Shown here: in pieces, positions 1 to 10,332 of the stretch
How the letters are laid out: each line of letters begins with the position of its first letter
Numbering within the stretch: the stretch's first letter is position 1
Assembly: GCF_011008905.1 (NCBI RefSeq)
Contig: NZ_JAAIVI010000022.1
Span: forward strand, 51,364-115,363
DNA: 64,000 bases
Reading direction: 5' to 3'
Source: Wenzhouxiangella sp. XN201
GTDB lineage: Bacteria > Pseudomonadota > Gammaproteobacteria > Xanthomonadales > Wenzhouxiangellaceae
Program-made: the position numbers and the translations under genes
The notes under the pieces: generated by a model
What the model was told of the DNA's origin: nothing
Databases searched by the model: none
What the model saw: the letters and a program-made list of their open reading frames with translations, nothing else

Positions 1-72
1 CGAGCACCTGGCTGCGATCGCGCAGGTCATCGAAGGTCGAGCACCCCGCCCCGTTCAACGGCAGCAGGCGGC

Positions 73-76
<4 letters not shown>
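1..76 (+). CDS. Homocysteine S-methyltransferase module of split MetH (3' end only)
   Basis: The frame ending in TGA at 74-76 encodes a tail beginning [12 protein letters not shown], which looks like the last helix of the zinc-dependent homocysteine-binding domain that forms the N-terminus of MetH. Its stop overlaps the ATG at 73 of the next gene (ATGA), so the two are translationally coupled. In several gammaproteobacteria MetH is encoded as two polypeptides with the break at this point. The gene begins outside the window, so only about 24 residues are visible. The assignment rests on position and this short similarity. Confidence 0.65.
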
Positions 77-2742
<2,666 letters not shown>

Positions 2743-2778
2743 GGGACGGCTGCACCGGCCGGACACAGAGCCAGGCAC

Positions 2779-2807
2779 TTCCAAAAGCGTGATGCAGTTC
2801 ATATAAT
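2779..2807 (+). promoter_or_regulatory. Putative sigma-70 promoter
   Basis: A perfect TATAAT lies at 2802-2807, 17 bases after a weak TTCCAA at 2779-2784. It sits between metH and the TPR membrane protein that starts at 2897. The -35 matches the consensus at only three of six bases. Confidence 0.45.
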
Positions 2808-2896
2808 GCCTGATCGGGGCTTGCGATCAATTCTGGTCGGGCGCCCCGTTTACCGTGATCGCCTGTATGTCATCGGGCGAGCACAAGGAGCGGGCC

Positions 2897-4888
2897 ATGT
2901 CGAATCGGCTGGCAAGACTGAATCGTGCGCTGCTGGAGCTGCGGCGCCGACACGTCTTTCGCATGGCCGGCGGATACATGGTTGTCGCCTGGGTCTTTCT
3001 GCAGGTCGCCGACATTCTGCTTCCGGCTTTCATGGCACCGGACTGGGTGATGTCGATCCTGGTCGTTCTGGCGGTCATGGGCATGCCCGTCGTTGTCGTC
3101 CTGACCTGGCTCTACGATCTCACACCCCAGGGGATTGAACGCACCCTGCCGGACCACACCGGCAGCGCCACGGCCTCCGGCCGGTCCTGGAACTGGCGCT
3201 GGATCGACTATCTCATCATCGCCGTACTGGCCACCATCCTGCTGGTGGTACTGGCGCGCGAAGATTCTTCCGGGCCGGCACAGGGAAGCGAGGCCCGAAC
3301 CGGGTCGGTTGCCGTCCTGCCCTTCGCCGACCTGAGCCCGCAGGGCGACCAGCGCTACTTCAGCGACGGTCTGTCCGAGGCCCTGATGGACGGCCTGGCC
3401 AACATTCCCGGCCTTCAGGTAGCCGCGCGAACCTCGTCGTTCACCTTTCGGGAGACCAAACAGGATGCACCCTCGGTCGCACGCGCCCTGAACGTCGACG
3501 CCCTGCTCGAAGGCTCGGTCCGCAAATCCGGCGAGCAGTTGCGCATCAGCGTCCGACTGATCGACGGCAGCAGCGGGCGCCGCCTGTGGAACGAGACTTT
3601 CGCGGCCACCGCCGACGACATCTTCGTGCTACAGGATTCAATCGCGCGCGCCGTAGCCACATCGTTCGAAATACGACATCTGGGCGATCTCGAGAGTGTG
3701 CTTACTCCGACTCACAGCCAGGCCGCCTATGACCAGTACCTGCAGGGTCGCGGTCAGCTTCGCCAGGCCTCGACCGCGGAGGGCATCGACGGGGCGCTGG
3801 CCCATTTCAAACAGGCACTGGAGATCGATCCCGACTTCATGCTGGCCAGTGCCGGGCTCTGCCAGGCGCACTGGATGAAGTACACGGCCACCCTCGAGTC
3901 CGAACAGGCCCAGGCAGCGTTCAGCGCCTGCAACCGTGCCGAAAGCCAGAACCCCGACCACATCGAAACCCTGGTTGCCCTGGGCCAGTTATATCGCGGC
4001 ACCGGCGAGATTGATCGCTCGTTCGAAAAGCTCCGGCAGGCGCTGGACATCGCCCCCAACGACGAACAAGTCCACGCCGCACTGGGTGAAACCCATCGAG
4101 TGGCCGGACAGATGGAGGAGGCCGAACAGAGCTTCCGGACCGCCATTCGCCTCGACCCGGCTTATTGGCGCAACTACTGGGCGCTCGGCCGCGTCCTGGC
4201 CGAGACAGGACGGCTCGAGGAAGCGGCCGACTTCGTGCGCCGCGCAATTGAACTGGAACCCGAAAACGCCGCGGCCTGGTCCACGCTCGGCGGCATCTAC
4301 TTTTACCAGAGCGAGTTCATACAGGCGGCCGACGCCTTCCGGCAGTCAATCGGCAGCCACCCCACACCGCAGGCCTATGCCAATGCCGGTACGCAGTATT
4401 TCTACGGCGGCGATTTCACCCGGGCGCGCGCGATGTTCGAGCAGGCGGTGTCGCTCAGCCCGGCTGACTTCCGATACCACGGATTTCTCGCCGAATGCAT
4501 CCTGCTCGAGGACGGTGGCGGGCTCGATGCCGCCCGCCCCCATTTCGAGCGAGCCGTGGAACTGGCCCGGGAAACGCTGGCCATCAACGCCGAGGACCCG
4601 CTCACGCGCGCTGCCCTGGCCGCCTATCTGGCCACCCTGGGCGAACTGGCCGATGCGCAGCAGCAACTGGAACGCCTGGAAGCCGATCCTTCTACCGACA
4701 TGCGGGCACTGCACACCATGGGCATGGCGCGCCTGGTCATGGGACAAACCGACCGCGCGCTTGCGCACTTCCATGCCGCCATGGAGCTCGGCTATCCGCA
4801 ACGCATGCTGCAAAGTGATCCCCGCACCCGCGCGCTTTTTGGGCAGCCGGCAGAAAATCCGGTCGCCGAATCCACGCAAACTCAGTGA
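2897..4888 (+). CDS. Membrane-anchored FlgO/TolB-N-like and TPR protein
   Basis: The protein has 663 residues. Two N-terminal membrane segments (about 24-44 and 50-70) and a third near 108-127 are followed by a domain starting SVAVLPFADLSP, about 140-260. This domain is usual in proteins annotated as adenylate-cyclase-like or TolB-N/FlgO-like. At least eight tetratricopeptide-like repeats run from about 270 to 640. The ATG at 2897 is preferred to one at 2855 because GGAG (2887-2890) sits 6 bases upstream. Many relatives carry an N-terminal winged helix or a cyclase catalytic domain. Neither is visible here, so cyclase activity is unlikely and a scaffolding or sensing role is inferred. The next lipoprotein gene follows after 20 bases. 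Confidence 0.8.
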   Translation: MSNRLARLNRALLELRRRHVFRMAGGYMVVAWVFLQVADILLPAFMAPDWVMSILVVLAVMGMPVVVVLTWLYDLTPQGIERTLPDHTGSATASGRSWNWRWIDYLIIAVLATILLVVLAREDSSGPAQGSEARTGSVAVLPFADLSPQGDQRYFSDGLSEALMDGLANIPGLQVAARTSSFTFRETKQDAPSVARALNVDALLEGSVRKSGEQLRISVRLIDGSSGRRLWNETFAATADDIFVLQDSIARAVATSFEIRHLGDLESVLTPTHSQAAYDQYLQGRGQLRQASTAEGIDGALAHFKQALEIDPDFMLASAGLCQAHWMKYTATLESEQAQAAFSACNRAESQNPDHIETLVALGQLYRGTGEIDRSFEKLRQALDIAPNDEQVHAALGETHRVAGQMEEAEQSFRTAIRLDPAYWRNYWALGRVLAETGRLEEAADFVRRAIELEPENAAAWSTLGGIYFYQSEFIQAADAFRQSIGSHPTPQAYANAGTQYFYGGDFTRARAMFEQAVSLSPADFRYHGFLAECILLEDGGGLDAARPHFERAVELARETLAINAEDPLTRAALAAYLATLGELADAQQQLERLEADPSTDMRALHTMGMARLVMGQTDRALAHFHAAMELGYPQRMLQSDPRTRALFGQPAENPVAESTQTQ

Positions 4889-4908
4889 GACCCCGAGGAG
4901 GGCTTGCC

Positions 4909-5373
4909 ATGAAATCAATTGCCTTGACCATTGCCATTCCACTCGCCGCTCTTGCAGTCGCAACAGGCTGTCAGGACCGGGAAGCCGCCGATGTCTGCCG
5001 AGAGGACTGTCGCCTGACCGTCACCCTGCCCGACAACGTGGCAGAACCACCGGACGTATCCAGCGAGCACCTGCACCTGGCCGCGGACGGCCAGCTCGAT
5101 GTCCTGCTCGAAGGCGGCAGTGCCGGAAATCAGGCCACCCAGCTACGATTCTTCCGCCCCGGCGAACATGAGGACTCGGGAACACCTTTCGTGAATCGAA
5201 ACGGACAGCCCATGTACCGGGTCAATCTCAATGCCGGCGATAACAATGGCCTGCAGATCCGCCCCTGGGACGACGGGGTCTGTCATGCGCCAAAGGGCTG
5301 CAAATATGACGTCGTCAACAATGGCAACCCGGACCGGCCGACGCGCGATCCCTGGATCATTCTCTACCAGTAA
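4909..5373 (+). CDS. Putative lipoprotein, unknown function
   Basis: The protein has 154 residues with a signal peptide and lipobox-like LAVATGC, so the mature form probably starts at the cysteine near residue 20. Four further cysteines occur as CREDC (near the start of the mature part) and CHAPKGC (near the C-terminus), consistent with disulfides in the periplasm. The ATG at 4909 is chosen over the GTG at 4885 because GAGGAG lies 7 bases upstream and the signal peptide then starts properly. It lies 20 bases after the TPR membrane protein and is probably co-transcribed with it. I do not recognise the family. Confidence 0.75.
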   Translation: MKSIALTIAIPLAALAVATGCQDREAADVCREDCRLTVTLPDNVAEPPDVSSEHLHLAADGQLDVLLEGGSAGNQATQLRFFRPGEHEDSGTPFVNRNGQPMYRVNLNAGDNNGLQIRPWDDGVCHAPKGCKYDVVNNGNPDRPTRDPWIILYQ

Positions 5374-5394
5374 GCCGGCAAAGCGGCCCGCGCA

Positions 5395-5416
5395 GGTCGG
5401 GGTGACATCCCCGACC
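5395..5416. terminator. Candidate hairpin terminator between convergent genes
   Basis: A perfect 8-bp GC-rich stem (GGTCGGGG/CCCCGACC) with a 6-base loop sits between the convergent lipoprotein and DUF2058 genes. No T-run follows on either strand, so intrinsic termination is only plausible. Confidence 0.4.
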
Positions 5417-5439
5417 GACGAGCCTCCCGAACCCGCGCG

Positions 5440-6024
5440 CTACCACACGAGGTCGTCGGGCACCGGGGGGTAATGGCTGCCGTCGTCCTCGGGTTCCTCG
5501 CGGCCTTCCAGGCCGGGGACCAGGTCGGGAGCCAGCTCGCGGTATTGCTCGAGGGTCTCTAGTGAGACGAGCAGGTAGGATCCGCGCAGGTTGACCACGC
5601 CGATCTCGCCGCGATTGAGTTGCTCGCGCTGCTCGGGGGTACACAGGACGCGGCGAATACGACCCATGTGCTCGAAGTAGCGCGGGATCTCGGCGTCCTT
5701 GCGATTGAGGGTGTTGCCCTTGATGATTTCATCGAGCTGGAGATTGCGCCTGCGGCGCTCTTCCTGTTCGGCCACGCGGCGCTGCTTTTCGGCCTCCTTC
5801 TCATTCGCTTCGGCCTTTCGGCGGGCTGCGTATGCACGCGCCAGATCCGAATCAGCACCCGTTTTCTTGCGCGCCGGGCGCTTTTTATGACCGGCCGCAC
5901 CATTGGCGCGGGCCTTCTTCGAGCCGGAATCCCCGGCACCGGGCTTGCCCCGGCGCCGAGGCTTCTCAGCCTGCTTTTCGTCGGCCAGCCCTGCCTTGAG
6001 CAGGGCATCTTGCAGTGTCCCCAT
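5440..6024 (-). CDS. DUF2058 family protein (YaiL-like)
   Basis: The protein has 194 residues. It opens with MGTLQDALLKAGLADEKQA, typical of the DUF2058/YaiL family. A strongly basic, low-complexity stretch (about 22-55) and a charged coiled coil (about 60-95) lead into the conserved C-terminal half containing NTLNRKDAEIPRYFEH. Family members are described as nucleic-acid-associated cytosolic proteins, and no activity is firmly established. It stands alone on the minus strand beside the FKBP gene. The family call is confident, but function cannot be inferred from the neighbours. Confidence 0.88.
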   Translation of the reverse strand: MGTLQDALLKAGLADEKQAEKPRRRGKPGAGDSGSKKARANGAAGHKKRPARKKTGADSDLARAYAARRKAEANEKEAEKQRRVAEQEERRRRNLQLDEIIKGNTLNRKDAEIPRYFEHMGRIRRVLCTPEQREQLNRGEIGVVNLRGSYLLVSLETLEQYRELAPDLVPGLEGREEPEDDGSHYPPVPDDLVW

Positions 6025-6045
6025 GGCTGTGATTGTCGTCGCTGA

Positions 6046-6753
6046 CTATTCCTGGGACTCGCCGTCGCCCACTTCCAGCAGTTCGACTTCGAAGATCAGG
6101 GTCGAATTGGGACCGATGGGACCCGGACGGCCCTGCTCTCCGTAGGCCAGCTCGGAAGGAACGAAGAATTCATACTTGGCGCCTTCCTTCATCAGCTGCA
6201 CACCTTCGGTCCAGCCGGGAATGACCTGGTTGAGGGCAAAGGTGGCCGGCTCGCCGCGATCGTAGGAACTGTCGAACACGGTACCGTCGATCAGGGTGCC
6301 CTTGTAATGAACGGTCACGCGATCCTCGGCGGTCGGGCTGGCGCCTTCGCCTTCTTCGATCACGCGGTACTGCAGACCGGATTCGGTCACGCTAATACCT
6401 TCGCGCTCGGCGTTCTCGGCCAGGAAGGCTTCGCCTTCTTCGAGATTGACGGAGGCTTCCTGCGCACGCTCGACCTCCATCTGCTGCTGGCGGCGCTGCA
6501 TGAACGCGTCGCGCTCGGCCAGGGCCTCTTCTTCGGTCAGGCGGGTTTCTTCGCCGTTATAGCTTGCGCGCAAGGCTTCGACGAGCAGATCCATATCCAG
6601 GTCGATATCCTGCTCAGCCAGCGAGCCACCGATGTCCATGCCAATGGTGTAGCTCAGACGCTCTTCGGGCGTTTCGAGTTCTTCCTGGGCCAGGGCAACG
6701 GTCGAAACACTCGCAGCCAGCACGGAGCCGGCCAGAATTCGGACGATCTTCAT
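6046..6753 (-). CDS. Periplasmic FKBP-type peptidyl-prolyl isomerase (FkpA/Mip-like)
   Basis: The protein has 235 residues. A signal peptide ends near VALAQ. An FKBP-N dimerisation domain follows (about 28-130, including RLSYTIGMDIGGSL), and then a C-terminal FKBP domain with VHYKGTLIDGTVFDSSYDRG and ending in STLIFEVELLEV. It is expected to catalyse cis-trans isomerisation of prolyl bonds and act as a folding chaperone in the periplasm. The start at 6753 is fixed by AAGGAG eight bases upstream and by the signal peptide. The reading frame extends 99 codons further upstream, but that part shows no protein-like composition. Confidence 0.93.
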   Translation of the reverse strand: MKIVRILAGSVLAASVSTVALAQEELETPEERLSYTIGMDIGGSLAEQDIDLDMDLLVEALRASYNGEETRLTEEEALAERDAFMQRRQQQMEVERAQEASVNLEEGEAFLAENAEREGISVTESGLQYRVIEEGEGASPTAEDRVTVHYKGTLIDGTVFDSSYDRGEPATFALNQVIPGWTEGVQLMKEGAKYEFFVPSELAYGEQGRPGPIGPNSTLIFEVELLEVGDGESQE

Positions 6754-6898
6754 TGGTGAAACTCCTTGGGAATGGGGTTTTCGAGTATCGCGTGAGACCA
6801 CCGCGAGGGGTGTCAGTTCAATGCTCTGCAGTCTACCAGATTGCTGGCGGCGCCTGAACGCTCGCGCAGGTACGATGTATTGCCTGTGAAAAAAGGGC

Positions 6899-6927
6899 TT
6901 GACTCTGTAGTGGTGTTCTACTAGACT
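6899..6927 (+). promoter_or_regulatory. Promoter of the YtrA-type cassette
   Basis: TTGACT (6899-6904) and TAGACT (6922-6927) are separated by 17 bases, 35 bases upstream of the first small gene of the GntR/ABC cassette. The -10 element lies inside a palindrome (6913-6934), so binding there would block RNA polymerase. Confidence 0.65.
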
Positions 6928-6934
6928 AATACAC
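6913..6934. promoter_or_regulatory. Probable operator of the GntR/YtrA regulator
   Basis: This imperfect 22-bp palindrome has GTGT and ACAC at its ends, with 7 of 11 positions pairing, and overlaps the -10 element. The adjacent gene two downstream encodes a YtrA-subfamily GntR protein. These commonly repress their own operon, so autoregulation is inferred. Confidence 0.55.
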
Positions 6935-6961
6935 CAACACGACAGCCAACAGGAGCTGACC

Positions 6962-7231
6962 ATGTTGCCGATCACACGACATCGAACACTCGCCATCCCG
7001 CATCGGCTGGCCCTGGTGGCTGCAGCCGTCTGCCTGGTGCTGGCCTTCACCGTCGATCAGTCGACGCTGGACGAGCAACTTCAGGCCCGCCAGGTCGATC
7101 GGGTACAGGACGAACCGAAAGAAGAAGCAACGCTGGAGGCGGTCACTCCGAAGGAGCAGGTCAGCGCAGGCAAGAGCGGCCGTTCCGGCCGGCTGGAGCT
7201 GTCGCCCTGGTTCTCGGGGCTGACCCACTGA
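6962..7231 (+). CDS. Small membrane-anchored protein at head of ABC cassette
   Basis: The protein has 89 residues with one hydrophobic segment (about 14-31, LALVAAAVCLVLAFTV) after a basic N-terminus. A polar, acidic and lysine-rich tail follows and has no recognisable domain. CAGGAG lies just upstream of the ATG, and the stop is 2 bases before the GntR gene, which supports real translation in the same operon. The segment could be an uncleaved anchor or a signal peptide. No function is known. Confidence 0.65.
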   Translation: MLPITRHRTLAIPHRLALVAAAVCLVLAFTVDQSTLDEQLQARQVDRVQDEPKEEATLEAVTPKEQVSAGKSGRSGRLELSPWFSGLTH

Positions 7232-7233
7232 TC

Positions 7234-7602
7234 ATGGAAGCACGCTGGGACGATAACCAGCCGATTTACTGGCAGTTGCGCGAAAAAACGATCGCCGCGA
7301 TTCTCGACGGCACGTTGCGCGAAGGCCAGCCCCTGCCGTCGGTACGGCAAGTGGCGGTTGATTTCCAGATCAATCCGCTGACGGTTTCCAAGTCTTACCA
7401 GTCGCTGGTGGACGATGAACTGGTTGAAAAGCGCCGCGGGGTCGGTATGTTTGTCTGCGAAGGCGCTCGCGCCAGGCTGCTGGAGAGCGAACGCGAACGA
7501 TTTCTCAACGAGGAATGGCCGCGTCTGGCGGAACGCATCGAACAACTCGGGCTGTCGCTTGAGAGCCTCATGGCGGCACGAAACAAAAAGGAGAAGAACT
7601 GA
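7234..7602 (+). CDS. GntR-family regulator, YtrA subfamily
   Basis: The protein has 122 residues. The N-terminal winged helix-turn-helix of GntR proteins (about 10-78, with LPSVRQVAVDFQINPLTVSKSYQ as the recognition region) is followed by a short tail of about 40 residues. This short C-terminus, with no effector-binding domain, is characteristic of the YtrA subfamily, whose genes sit beside ABC transporter genes as here. Its stop overlaps the ABC ATPase start (ATGA). The palindrome at 6913-6934 is the likely operator. The ligand is unknown. Confidence 0.92.
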   Translation: MEARWDDNQPIYWQLREKTIAAILDGTLREGQPLPSVRQVAVDFQINPLTVSKSYQSLVDDELVEKRRGVGMFVCEGARARLLESERERFLNEEWPRLAERIEQLGLSLESLMAARNKKEKN

Positions 7603-8486
7603 TGAGCCTGACCATTCATGCCCGCAACCTGAAACGCTACTACGGTAGCAATCATGCGGTTGACGGCATCGACCTGGAGGTCCCCTCGGGCCGCATCGTC
7701 GGCCTGATTGGTCCCAATGGTGCCGGCAAGACTACGGCACTCAAGGCGATCCTGGGCCTGACCAGCTTCGACGGTGAACTCGAAGTGCTCGGCCGCAGGC
7801 CGGACAAGGACCGCGACGAACTGATGAAGGACGTCTGCTTCATTGCCGACGTAGCGGTACTGCCGCGCTGGGCCCGGGTCTGGCAAGTAATCGAACTGAC
7901 CGAGCGCCTGCATCCGCGCTTTTCGCGGGAACGCTGCCTGCACTATCTGAAGAACACCAAGGTGCGGCAGAACGCCAAGGTCAAGTCGCTCTCCAAGGGC
8001 ATGGTCGTCCAACTGCACCTGGCGCTGGTCATGGCCATCGACGCCAAGCTCCTGGTCCTCGACGAACCCACCCTTGGGCTCGATATCCTGTTTCGCAAGC
8101 GCTTCTATTCCAATCTCCTCAATGAGTATTTCGACGAGGAGCGCACCATCCTGATCACCACCCATCAGGTCGAGGAAGTCGAGCATATTCTCACCGACCT
8201 GATGTTCATCAAGGACGGCAAACTGGTACTCAACGCCACCATGGATGCAGTTCACGAGCGCTTTTGCGAGGTCATGGTCCAGGCTGACCGGGTCGAAGAA
8301 GCGCGTGCGATGAACCCCATCCACGAGCGCGTCCTGTTCGGCCGCCACATTTTCCTGTTCGACCGTGCCGACGCATCGCGACTGCGTGACATGGGTGAGT
8401 TGCACCGCCCCAGCGTGGCCGACCTGTTCGTGGCACTGATGGGCGACGAGTATGAAAATGATGAGCCCCGGGAGGAAGCGGCATGA
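7602..8486 (+). CDS. ABC transporter ATP-binding protein (YtrB-like)
   Basis: The protein has 294 residues. Walker A is GPNGAGKT (37-44), the signature is LSKGM rather than LSGGQ, Walker B is LLVLDEPTLGLD, and the H-loop histidine is in ITTHQVEEVEH. The LSKGM form is usual in exporters linked to YtrA-type regulators. The gene overlaps GntR upstream and the permease downstream (ATGA at 8483-8486), so the subunits are probably made together. It is expected to energise an ABC-2 type exporter in the inner membrane. The substrate is unknown. Related systems respond to cell-wall-active peptides. Confidence 0.93.
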   Translation: MSLTIHARNLKRYYGSNHAVDGIDLEVPSGRIVGLIGPNGAGKTTALKAILGLTSFDGELEVLGRRPDKDRDELMKDVCFIADVAVLPRWARVWQVIELTERLHPRFSRERCLHYLKNTKVRQNAKVKSLSKGMVVQLHLALVMAIDAKLLVLDEPTLGLDILFRKRFYSNLLNEYFDEERTILITTHQVEEVEHILTDLMFIKDGKLVLNATMDAVHERFCEVMVQADRVEEARAMNPIHERVLFGRHIFLFDRADASRLRDMGELHRPSVADLFVALMGDEYENDEPREEAA

Positions 8487-9445
8487 ATACCATTCATACC
8501 CTCTGGACTCTGATGCGCCGCGAGCTGTGGGAAAGCCCGGGTGCATTCAAGTGGACCCCTGTCGTACTGATCGGCCTGACCCTGTTCTTTACCGTATTCG
8601 GCCTCATTCTCGGCTCGCGCTTCGACAACGAAATGGCGTTCACTTTCGATGCCATCCGACAGTTCGCCGAGGCACCGGGCGATCAGCGCCGCATGTTCAT
8701 GACCGGCGCCCTGTTTGCCTCGTCCACCCTGTTCTTCCAGATACTGATCCTGGTCGTCATCTTTTATCTGTCCAGCTGTCTGTACGACGAGCGCAAGGAC
8801 CGGTCGATCCTGTTCTGGAAATCGCTACCCGTTTCCGATCGGACGACGGTGGCTTCGAAAGTGCTCACTGCCTGTCTGCTGGCACCCGCCATCTATCTGG
8901 TCGCGGTGATCATCACCCAGTTGGTCCTGCTTTCAATCGCATCGGTTTACGGCCTGATGGCCGGGGTCAATCCATTCACCACCTTCTGGCTGCCTGCCTC
9001 GCTGCCGAAACTGTGGTCGGTGATGTCCGTCGGCATCGTGATTCAGGCCCTGTGGCTTCTGCCGATCTACGCCTGGCTGGTGTTCTGCTCATCGTGGGCG
9101 CCGCGCGTCCCCATCCTGGTTGCCATCGCCATTCCCGCCGGTGCCGCGCTGTTGCAGCACACCTGGAGTCTGCTGACCAGTTTCACCATGCCGGACTTCA
9201 ATATCGGCATGATCATTCTCATGCGCCTGGGCAGCGGGATCCTGCCGACCAACGTGAACTTCAACATCAACTCAAACGGCGGCACGACGGACTTTACCGA
9301 CGTCCGATTCGGCGACGACCTGTTCATGAGCTTCGGGAACAGTTTCGAATACCTGACCCGTCCGGCCATGTGGATCGGCCTGGCCATCGCCTTCGTGCTG
9401 TTGGCCGCCGCGGTCTGGTTCCGCCGCCGGGCCACCGACAACTGA
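8483..9445 (+). CDS. ABC-2 type permease subunit
   Basis: This 320-residue protein has about six hydrophobic segments, including WTPVVLIGLTLFFTVFGLIL near the N-terminus. A cytoplasmic part carries CLYDERKDRSILFWKSLPVSD, a pattern shared by many ABC-2 permeases (ERK/R...FWKSLPVS). It has a large extracytoplasmic stretch between the last two segments, rich in Asn, Gly and Phe (about 250-285). It is the membrane partner of the upstream ATPase. Its stop overlaps the ATG of the following small membrane protein. Confidence 0.88.
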   Translation: MNTIHTLWTLMRRELWESPGAFKWTPVVLIGLTLFFTVFGLILGSRFDNEMAFTFDAIRQFAEAPGDQRRMFMTGALFASSTLFFQILILVVIFYLSSCLYDERKDRSILFWKSLPVSDRTTVASKVLTACLLAPAIYLVAVIITQLVLLSIASVYGLMAGVNPFTTFWLPASLPKLWSVMSVGIVIQALWLLPIYAWLVFCSSWAPRVPILVAIAIPAGAALLQHTWSLLTSFTMPDFNIGMIILMRLGSGILPTNVNFNINSNGGTTDFTDVRFGDDLFMSFGNSFEYLTRPAMWIGLAIAFVLLAAAVWFRRRATDN

Positions 9446-9819
9446 TGCGACACCTTCCGGTCATCCTGCTGTTGACAGCCCTGGCTGCCGCTGCAGGCGT
9501 GGCCGGCTGGCAGTCGGCACCCTGGCTGTTCACAGCGGGATTGGCGCTGGCTGCAGGGGCGCCGCTGTTCTTCATCGCGCATCATGCCCTGGTCGGCGGA
9601 TCACGACCCCTGCTCTACCACCCCCTGGGCATTTCCATTGCCGCCGGCCTGGGCTGCGTGATGACCCTGGCCGGGCAGTACCGGTTCGGGCGCTTCAACT
9701 GGGTGGTTGGCTGTGCCGTTCTGGCCCTGGTGGCCTGGATGCTGTGGCAACGTTACATGCGCTCGAGTCTGCCCGGCAAAGCGTCTAGAATCGACAGCCG
9801 TAGCCAACAAGATTCCTGA
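9445..9819 (+). CDS. Small integral membrane protein of the ABC cassette
   Basis: The protein has 124 residues with four predicted hydrophobic stretches between positions 4 and 107 and a polar, basic tail rich in Ser and Arg. The ATG overlaps the permease stop, and the next gene begins 3 bases after its own stop, so it belongs to the same transcript. It could be an accessory subunit of the exporter. I do not recognise a domain. Confidence 0.7.
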   Translation: MRHLPVILLLTALAAAAGVAGWQSAPWLFTAGLALAAGAPLFFIAHHALVGGSRPLLYHPLGISIAAGLGCVMTLAGQYRFGRFNWVVGCAVLALVAWMLWQRYMRSSLPGKASRIDSRSQQDS

Positions 9820-9822
9820 GCC

Positions 9823-10140
9823 ATGATCAGACCAGCCCTCCTAGCTGTATTCGTGACGGTCCTGCTCGCCGGCTGCAGCTGGGTCGACCTCAAACCTGGT
9901 GCGGACCGGGTCAACCTGCGTAGTTCCTCCCAGGTCCACAGCTGCGAGCGGCTGGGCGCGACCACCACCTCGGTCCGCGACCGGGTCGGCTTCTATAACC
10001 GCAATTCCGACAAGGTTGGCGAAGAACTGGCCGACCTGGCGCGCAACAGCGCCCTGGAACTGGGTGGCGACACAATCGTGCCGGACGGCCCGATCGACGA
10101 CGGCGAGCGCCGCTTCATCATCTATCGCTGCCTGCGCTAG
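9823..10140 (+). CDS. DUF4156 family lipoprotein
   Basis: The protein has 105 residues. The signal peptide ends in the lipobox LLAGC, which predicts a lipid-modified cysteine near residue 18. The mature part holds VNLRSSSQVHSCERLG and ends ERRFIIYRCLR, the pattern of DUF4156 (RcsF-like short lipoproteins, with paired cysteines). The family resembles outer-membrane sensor lipoproteins, but no activity can be claimed. It starts 3 bases after the ABC cassette, so co-transcription is likely although a functional link is not evident. Confidence 0.85.
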   Translation: MIRPALLAVFVTVLLAGCSWVDLKPGADRVNLRSSSQVHSCERLGATTTSVRDRVGFYNRNSDKVGEELADLARNSALELGGDTIVPDGPIDDGERRFIIYRCLR

Positions 10141-10197
10141 AAGAACCCCAACAGTCCTGCCGGGCCGCACCAGTAGCCCCTGAACCCCGGCAATGCC

Positions 10198-10223
10198 CAC
10201 GGGCAGCCTGCATGCCGCCCGTG
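10198..10223. terminator. Weak hairpin after DUF4156 gene
   Basis: A 7-bp stem CACGGGC/GCCCGTG encloses a 12-base loop between the DUF4156 gene and the TonB receptor promoter. There is no T-run, so it may be a weak or factor-assisted terminator. Confidence 0.3.
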
Positions 10224-10254
10224 AACTGTGATTCACCCTTTTTGTGAAATTGTG

Positions 10255-10284
10255 TTGCAGATGATAATGATTTGCGTTTAGAAT
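10255..10284 (+). promoter_or_regulatory. Promoter of TonB receptor with possible Fur site
   Basis: TTGCAG (10255-10260) and TAGAAT (10279-10284) are 18 bases apart. Between them lies TGATAATGATTTGCG (10262-10276). The first half fits the Fur hexamer repeat (GATAAT), and the second half matches only partly. Iron repression of a FecA-like receptor would be expected, but the site is imperfect. Confidence 0.45.
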
Positions 10285-10332
10285 TGCGCCGAATTATTCA
10301 TCCACTCACGCAACACGCAGGACATTTCAACA

